From: Tritrichomonas musculus
Lineage: Eukaryota; Parabasalia; Tritrichomonadida; Tritrichomonadidae
Length of the DNA stretch: 64,000 nucleotides
Assembly (NCBI GenBank): GCA_039105265.1
Contig: JAPFFF010000003.1
Span: 3,720,001-3,784,000 of the forward strand
Reading direction: 5' to 3'
Translations under genes and position numbers: made by a program
Shown here: positions 58,007-64,000 of the stretch, piece after piece
Layout: each line of letters starts with the position of its first letter
Position numbering within the stretch: the first letter of the stretch is position 1
The notes under the pieces: generated by a model
What the model was told of the DNA's origin: nothing
Database searches by the model: none
The model's input: the letters and a program-made list of their open reading frames with translations, nothing else

Positions 58007-58399
58007 TTAGGTTTGGAAATACTGAGCCGCAGTAGCTTGTACATTTTTCTTAAACTGCTCATCTTCAATTGGAGTTCGAATATCGTAAAAAGGATTCATT
58101 AAAAGTTGCGCATAGCATAAATGAATAGCGGTTAAAAATTTTTTAATTGAAGCATCATTTTTCTTCTTTGGATGTAACAGAAGGAAAGCTGTTTGCCCAG
58201 GTGTTACATAAGCGCTAATTTGATAATTTTCATAAGAGTCAATAGATTCACGAAACGCTGCTTGATCAGTTAAACTTAAGGAATCAAGAGAAGCATATAA
58301 AATAAATTGGAATAAATATGACTTTTCAGCCGCATTATCAACAAGTTGATTGATTTCTGTTGAAAAAAGAAGATTATTGTCGCCAACAACAGCAAACAT
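58007..58399 (-). CDS. TRAPPC2: TRAPPC2 / sedlin (130 aa)
   Basis: A core subunit of the TRAPP tethering complexes that act on Rab1-type GTPases in ER-Golgi traffic. The start MFAVVGDNN, the middle YLFQFILYASLDSL, then ISAYVTPGQTAFLLLHP and the end CYAQLLMNPFYDIRTPI are the sedlin signature, with a longin-type fold. Length (130 aa) is slightly below the usual 140. ATG start and intact frame. Confidence 0.93.
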   Translation of the reverse strand: MFAVVGDNNLLFSTEINQLVDNAAEKSYLFQFILYASLDSLSLTDQAAFRESIDSYENYQISAYVTPGQTAFLLLHPKKKNDASIKKFLTAIHLCYAQLLMNPFYDIRTPIEDEQFKKNVQATAAQYFQT

Positions 58400-59518
58400 T
58401 ATTTTTGTTTTTAATTGTCACTTTTTCTTTTTGGAATTATTCAATTGTGTTATTTTTCAATACTTAAAAATCTTATAATTTTTATATTTATTTATTAAAT
58501 ACACATTATAACATAGATTAATTTTTATCAAAAAATAAGTAAAAAAAAAAGATAAACTAGTGAAATTAATTGAATAAAATTATTATATATAAACATGAAT
58601 ATATCATTAAATAAACGTTAAAAATAATATATTATTCTCTATATTTAATTTATTTAGATATATATAAAATATTATTTTCTTTGTATATACTTTTCTTTAA
58701 AAATTTTACAATTCCATTTTGATATATTGATTAAATATCTTTAAAAAAGGAGAATGATTTCCAATCAACATGAATATCTCAAACAATAGTGAGATAGGAA
58801 AAAAATTTCTTGAAATGAAACAAGTATTTATTATTTCAATAAATTTTGTGAGTGATTCTAATTAAAAGTTAAGGATATGCTTTATAAAATACATATATAA
58901 TAAAGAATTAACTATTGTATTGAATTTTATTTAATAAAAATATTTTCATTTCTATTTATTAATAATATATCAGAAACTAATTATTTTAATAGATTGATAA
59001 ACTAAATATTATATTCTTTTTGCTGTTTTAATAACATATCATCAATTTCATAAATGTATATTTCTGTTTTTAATTTGATTAGTTTCGTTAAAACTCGTTA
59101 TTTTGGTCAGTAATTTTTGTTTTCTATTGATTATAATTTGAAGGAAATTAATAAAAAATTTTAATTCACATATTTCTAATATTATTTCATGAATCCTTTA
59201 TATATCGAATATCTTTATGAATAACTAAAATTGGGAAAATATCTTTTGAACTGTGTTCAAATTATTTTTTCTATTGTTGTGTAAAATAATTATATCTTTA
59301 TTTTTAAAAGAGATAAATGCATTATTTTAGTTTTAATTATGATTAAAATAATAATATTAAATTAATAATCCTTATCTGAACTGATTATAAAAGTTATAAT
59401 AAGATAAAAACAAATAAATTTTTCTTTTCGGATTAAAAACTTAAATAAATCGAACTTTTTGAGAGTATAATTTGGTTGATCCTATATAAAACTAAGGCTT
59501 ATCTTCCATTTAGATAAA
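58400..59518. other. AT-rich spacer between divergent host genes
   Basis: Over 1.1 kb holding the upstream regions of TRAPPC2 (minus) and the RRM gene (plus). Extremely AT-rich, with no ORF or repeat of note. Confidence 0.5.
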
Positions 59519-60403
59519 ATGAATGAGACAAATTGGAGTGATTTTTTAGCAACACCTCCTAATCTCTCCAGTTTACCTCTGTCAATCCCGATTCCAGAAT
59601 TTAATGATACTTCAATGCCAAATTCACAAAATATGTTTTTGAATGCGGATCAATATCAGAACATATTTGCACGACAAGATCAAAATAATGCTAATAATCC
59701 TCATCATAATCAACAGACTCAAAATACATCTCTAAGTTTTCAACAATCACAATATCAATCACAAGGATATACTAATAGCAACAACTCTAATAATTCTACT
59801 GCAAACAATGTTCAGCAACAATCACAGCCACCATATACAGAATATAATGAAATTGAAAATCGAAATCTTCTCGTTACAAATCTGAGTCCACAAGTTACTC
59901 AAGAAGAAATTCAGACAACATTTAATCCATATAAATCTGTGAAGTCAATTGACCAATCAAATCTTCAAAACGGCGTGATAACCATCGAATACTATGATTT
60001 AAGGCATGCACAAAATATAAAGAGAATGACTCATCGAACATCATTACATGGAAATGAAATACATGTAACATATGCACCGCTTCAAAAGATTGAGGATCCA
60101 AGAAAGCCACCAAACAATGGTACAATTGTTGTTTTTCATCTTCCTCAGGGAATTAATGATCAGCACATTGAACAATCATTCAGTCCATATGGTGAAATTA
60201 GGCAAATTAGAGGAACACCAGCAAAACCAACACAACGTTTTATTGAATATTGGGATACAAGGTCAGCTGAAGCTGCGCTGAATAACATGAGCGGAACATT
60301 TATAATGGGATCTCGTGTTTCTATTGAATTCTCTCTTCCGGGCGGTTTTAGACGTACTGTGCAAAGGGTTGATCAGCCAACTATTGTGCGGAATCAACAT
60401 TAG
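59519..60403 (+). CDS. Mei2-like RNA-binding protein with two RRMs (294 aa)
   Basis: A Gln/Asn-rich low-complexity N-terminus (about residues 1-112) precedes RRM1 (RNLLVTNLSPQVTQEEIQTT to HVTYAPL) and RRM2 (GTIVVFHLPQGINDQHIEQS to VSIEFSLPGGFRR). The phrase YGEIRQIRGTPAKPTQRFIE then YWDTRSAEAALNNM and the ending PGG-x-RR are the hallmarks of Mei2-like proteins, which act in meiosis and RNA control in other eukaryotes. The C-terminal third RRM of true Mei2 is missing, so this is a short two-RRM form or a truncated family member. The Q/N-rich part may drive condensate formation. Confidence 0.88.
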   Translation: MNETNWSDFLATPPNLSSLPLSIPIPEFNDTSMPNSQNMFLNADQYQNIFARQDQNNANNPHHNQQTQNTSLSFQQSQYQSQGYTNSNNSNNSTANNVQQQSQPPYTEYNEIENRNLLVTNLSPQVTQEEIQTTFNPYKSVKSIDQSNLQNGVITIEYYDLRHAQNIKRMTHRTSLHGNEIHVTYAPLQKIEDPRKPPNNGTIVVFHLPQGINDQHIEQSFSPYGEIRQIRGTPAKPTQRFIEYWDTRSAEAALNNMSGTFIMGSRVSIEFSLPGGFRRTVQRVDQPTIVRNQH

Positions 60404-60893
60404 GCGTAATGTGCAAAATAATGCGATAATAAATATAACCTTCATAATATCTTAATCTTTTTTTTTTTTAAATTATGAAAAAATATAATTTTATTCTAAT
60501 AGGGATATTATGTGTTTTTGCTTTACCAAATACAAAAAGAGTTTGAATTTGAATTAATAAACACTTGTCATCGGCAGACATTGTTTGAAGCTCATGATTT
60601 CAATTAAATTAAAAAATGTAACATGAATAACTTTTGATTACTATTTCAAGATATGTATACAAACAATTCAATTAGATTTATAAAAAATACAGGAATATGG
60701 TTACTAATGAGAGTTTCTTTTCATATTTCGCCAATAAACTTTTTTGGCTGAAAACTTTTTCAATTATATTTTTACATATTAAAGTAATTCCTTTCCGACA
60801 ATTTCTATAATAATAATACTATTTATTCTTCGCATATCTATTTTATTACTTCAAACATTGATTTTTAAAGAATCTTATTTAAAGAATTGGTTT
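60404..60893. other. AT-rich spacer
   Basis: 490 bp after the RRM gene; no gene or repeat recognised. Confidence 0.5.
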
Positions 60894-61018
60894 TAGACTT
60901 GTTATTCTCCGATTATCAAGATCGATAATTGATTGACTTTTTGATATCGATACATAAATATACACAGATTCTCGAGATCGATTTCAGAGATCGAGAATTT
61001 TTTTCTCAGCTTTTGATA

Positions 61019-62624
61019 ACCGTAAATGAACTAATTTTCGTGTAAACGTATAGTTTATTTTATTATCATCCTCTCAAATATTTTATTGTTATTATATTGA
61101 AAACTGAATTGAATGGAAATTATATTTTGTTCATTATTGAATTATAATTAAGATTTATTAATTAAAAGATTATAAAATAAGATTTTAATTTAATTTAATT
61201 TAACATACTTTTAGATACTAATATGATCTCAATTTCCTCTTTCACAAAAAGATATCAAAGTTAAAATCATATCTATGCATTTAGATTCTTCAAAACAGTA
61301 GAAATAAGATTTTTTAAATATAGTAACATGCTAAATGAGCTTTTATTATGTACCAATTATAAGATTTGAATATATAAAAAAAAACATTCTTTTATTTATT
61401 TAATAAAAGGCTTATTTATATAATATAGTATGGCTAAAACATGACTGATATTTAATTTAAAAACAACTACTATAAATATATAAATGTTTGATTAAGAAAT
61501 TATTAAAATTTTGATAAGTCTATAAAGTTGTGATGATTAAACCTTCATAATATTCAAAAGTTAAAAAGTATAACTTAAAAAATAGTTTCATTTTCCCTAA
61601 TAATATAAAAATTGTGAGGGAAAATAATGCAGCAATATATTCAATACTTGTTGCATTAGATGCTGATCGTTTTGTCACGATGTGAAAAGTCAGCTTCTTT
61701 CATTAATCTTCTGAATTCTTTGTGTGTGAGAAAGTTTTCTAAAAATAAGATTTTGATATATCATAAAAAATTTTCTTTATTATATTTAATTTTTGCTCAA
61801 TTGCAATTCTATATTTTTATTAAAGAAATTGGTTCGATTGGATATATATACGTTTTTTTTTAATTCTTATTATTTTTTGACAAAACAACCTAAATAAAGT
61901 TTAAATTTGTGTTACTAAAGAACTAAATCAGTGCCATGTTTTATGCTGTAATAGATATTTTAGTATCAGTCATTTTATTTAATTATTTAATTATATACTT
62001 TTTAATATATTTGCTCGAGGTCATTTTTCATTTTCCATAGTTAGCAGTCAGACTAGTTAAACACAAAAGTAAATTTAAATATTATTTTTTTATTCTCCAT
62101 TATATAATTACCGTTATCATTTAAAATGTTACACGCATAAGAAAAACATATTTTAAATATTACAAGCTTGATAAAAATATATTTCTTATATTTGTGAAGT
62201 TTGGTGAAGCTTTAGAAGAAGATTGATACATATAATTTAATGAATGCTTTGGATAATTTGAAGAATGTCGTTGATAATTTGAAGATTGGGGTGGATAATT
62301 TAATATTAGTGTTGGAAAGATGAAGAATCGTACTGGTTAATTAAAAATTATTGTAGATCAGTTGAAGATTGATTCCGATAAATTAAAGATTAGCGTGGAT
62401 AATCAGAAGATTTTTGTGGGGGAGTTGAATATCGTTGTAGATAATTCGAAAATTATTGAAGTTTAGTTGAGGATCGATGTGAAGGATTAGCATATATTTT
62501 TTTATTTATGTATTGAAAAAATAATATATTTTTTAAAAGAAATTCTATGAGTATATGAAAAAAGTATTTTAACACCCTTTCAAAATGATCTATACGTTTA
62601 CACCAAAATTAGTTCATTAAAGGT
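61019..62624. mobile_element. 1.6-kb TA-flanked element within repeat R copy 2
   Basis: TIRs of 35 bp with three mismatches (left ACCGTAAATGAACTAATTTT; right end ...TTAGTTCATTAAAGGT) are flanked by TA (61017-61018 and 62625-62626), and copy 1 shows the empty site. This fits a mariner/Tc1-type element. No transposase was recognised; short AT-rich frames only, so it is non-autonomous or decayed. It holds a degenerate minisatellite at 62205-62487. Confidence 0.8.
62205..62487. repeat. Degenerate ~21-bp minisatellite
   Basis: About 12 units of the form GATAATTTGAAGATTGGGGTG, diverged from each other. No ORF spans them without stops. Confidence 0.65.
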
Positions 62625-62978
62625 TATCTGAATTTTTAAGTAAACTTTTTGATAAATATATGATCGTAATTTATTCTCAAATATTTCATAAAAAAGAATG
62701 TATTTTTTGATTTTAATCTTAAAATAAACATCAATACATTCTATTATTTATTTTTAGATATTATAAAATCACAAATACCAATTATAAAAAAAGATAAATC
62801 TGCTTGAAATCTCGAGATCTCGGTAATTGATATCAAGTTTACAATTATTTTTATATCACATTTCATATCTGACATCATGATAATCGATAATCTCGATATC
62901 AGATTTTTAAACTGATAATCGAGTATCAGATGCAAAAAAGTGACGTTTCTGATATCGATTCTCAAAATAACAAGTCTA

Positions 62979-63284
62979 TCATGATATTCGGCATCATTTA
63001 TATCATCTTCTTTGAAATGAGTGTCAATTGGATTATTATCTTTAATAAAAATTTAAATGAATTTTCAATTTGTGATGAACTCTATTTTTCTTCTGTCATT
63101 TTCGAAATTTGATATAGGGCTAGCACGAAAAAATGATCAAAACCATAAATAAAAAAAAGAGTTATGTATATATCTTGAACAAAGTGAGTCTTTCTTGAAA
63201 TACTCGGAACTCCTTTTGATGTCGTGATGTCGTTATCAGTCATTTTTGCATTTTAATAAAGATTAACAAATGTTATCAATTTAA
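62979..63284. other. Spacer before the broken transposase
   Basis: About 300 bp with no recognised feature; a 60-codon frame across the end of repeat R (62930-63112) was rejected. Confidence 0.45.
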
Positions 63285-64000
63285 TCATATGTACCAGATT
63301 TCGAAGAGAATCTGTCAAGAATAATCAAAACTTTTAAAACGATGTTGAAGCTAGGTGGCTCAGCAAAAAAACATTATGAAAAGTTCATCTCAATTTTGGG
63401 CTTTAATGAAAATGGAGAAGTTTGTCCTCGTGATCCACGAATGGAACCATTTTTTATCAGGATGCAAAAAGGTGTTCCAACGTCCAAAAATCATGCTGAA
63501 AGATTTCATCACTTCGTTAATGAATCACTTAAAAATATTAAAAATCAATATTAGAAACTCGGTGTGCTCACAAAATGCATTATCAAGCAAATTGCACATA
63601 TAAATGACAATGTTCTTAGAAATATTCGAGAATATATTAATACAACAAAACATTTTGCTCAACTCAAAGTTGACGAAGATGAAACTCGTAAACCAGAATT
63701 TTCAAACGATTTTTGTCAAAAACCGAAATGTAATGATGGATTTTATTATTCAACATTATATAAAACTCGCCTTCCGTGTGTTCACGAATGCTTAAATAAA
63801 TACTGGAGTAATAATGATATGCTCTTTGTATCAACACGAAGCTAAAGTCGCAAATTATTGAAAATTATCTTAAGAGAAGTGAATCAACCATTAATCAGCA
63901 TTATACTATTCCAAAGAATACATTATACAAAGTCGAAATCACATCTGAATTCATATCTGAATTATTCAAAGAGCAAGATTGTAGTATAATTTATTATCCT
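63285..64000 (+). pseudogene. MULE-like transposase, C-terminal remnant, running off the window
   Basis: The frame is open from 63285 and reads through HYEKFISILGF, then TSKNHAERFHHFVNESLKNI. This resembles the N-x-x-E-x-x-H stretch late in MULE-type transposases. A TAG at 63552-63554 interrupts the frame. After it the same frame continues with ILRNI-type helix residues and YKTRLPCVHECLNKYW, which looks like the C-x-H part of a SWIM-type zinc finger usual in MULEs. At about 63843 the reading shifts frame (KSQIIENYLKRSESTINQHY) and remains open to the window end. Three lesions suggest a dead copy. Family assignment is tentative; the N-terminal part is missing. Confidence 0.45.

Larger units (their letters stand above)
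60894..62978. mobile_element. Palindrome-rich repeat family R, copy 2, split by a TA-flanked element
   Basis: Same 13-bp ends and body as copy 1 (2350-3408). The left 125 bp (60894-61018) and right 354 bp (62625-62978) together equal one about 480-bp unit. No clear target duplication is left at its outer ends, in contrast to copy 1. It contains the pre-insertion site of the 570-bp insert of copy 1, uninterrupted. Confidence 0.85.

Noticed and set aside
61660-61863. 67-codon frame in the TA-flanked element
   Set aside because: Too short and compositionally random; not a transposase remnant I can recognise.
60894-62978. Target duplication at the outer ends of repeat R copy 2
   Set aside because: Flanks do not match beyond the TA that belongs to the ends; copy 1 has a clear 8-bp duplication, copy 2 does not.

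Overview
The window is AT-rich eukaryotic DNA from what looks like a protist of the parabasalid type (Trichomonas/Tritrichomonas-like). This is an inference from intron-less genes, very AT-rich spacers, a TCAYW initiator-like motif just upstream of some ATGs (for example 56660-56664 before the aldose epimerase), standard stop codons and a heavy load of Maverick/Polinton elements. No ribosomal RNA, convincing tRNA or CRISPR array was seen.

The host genes sit at the edges: the 3' part of a GH38 alpha-mannosidase (1-1814, frame broken near its end), an aldose 1-epimerase (56672-57742), TRAPPC2/sedlin (58007-58399, minus) and a Mei2-like two-RRM protein (59519-60403). A broken MULE-like transposase runs off the right end.

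The centre is a three-level nest. A pogo-like DDE transposon (3977-54610, 36-bp inverted ends, TA duplication) is interrupted near the start of its transposase gene by an outer Maverick (4199-51091, identical 308-bp TIRs, 5-bp duplication ATACA). That Maverick is itself interrupted, inside a giant fibre-like gene, by an inner Maverick (12413-33480, identical 206-bp TIRs, 6-bp duplication TAGGTG). Removing each insert with one target copy restores the reading frame across the junction at both levels. The outer Maverick without its insert is about 25.8 kb and the inner one about 21.1 kb.

Both Mavericks carry a protein-primed family B DNA polymerase, a retroviral-type integrase, a packaging ATPase and a double-jelly-roll-type major capsid candidate. 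Both also carry candidate minor capsid proteins, a small glycine/hydrophobic virion-type protein, long coiled-coil fibre-like proteins, and two families of unknown function shared between them. The outer one adds a GIY-YIG protein and three paralogous HNH endonucleases. The inner one adds a KilA-N protein and an HNH-like zinc module inside its polymerase. Together they describe virus-like elements able to replicate by protein priming, integrate, and possibly form capsids. No adenovirus-type protease was recognised in either.

The inner (later) Maverick has more broken reading frames than the outer one, although both have identical TIRs. It is also sprinkled with 10-16 bp micro-palindromes, inside and between genes, one of which lies at a frame break.

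The flanks contain further nests: an ~480-bp palindrome-rich repeat present twice (2350-3408 and 60894-62978), each copy split by a different element (570 bp with an 8-bp duplication; 1.6 kb with a TA duplication). There are also a MITE with 8-bp duplications (1875-2226) and a Mutator-type MITE with 10-bp duplications (54769-55110).
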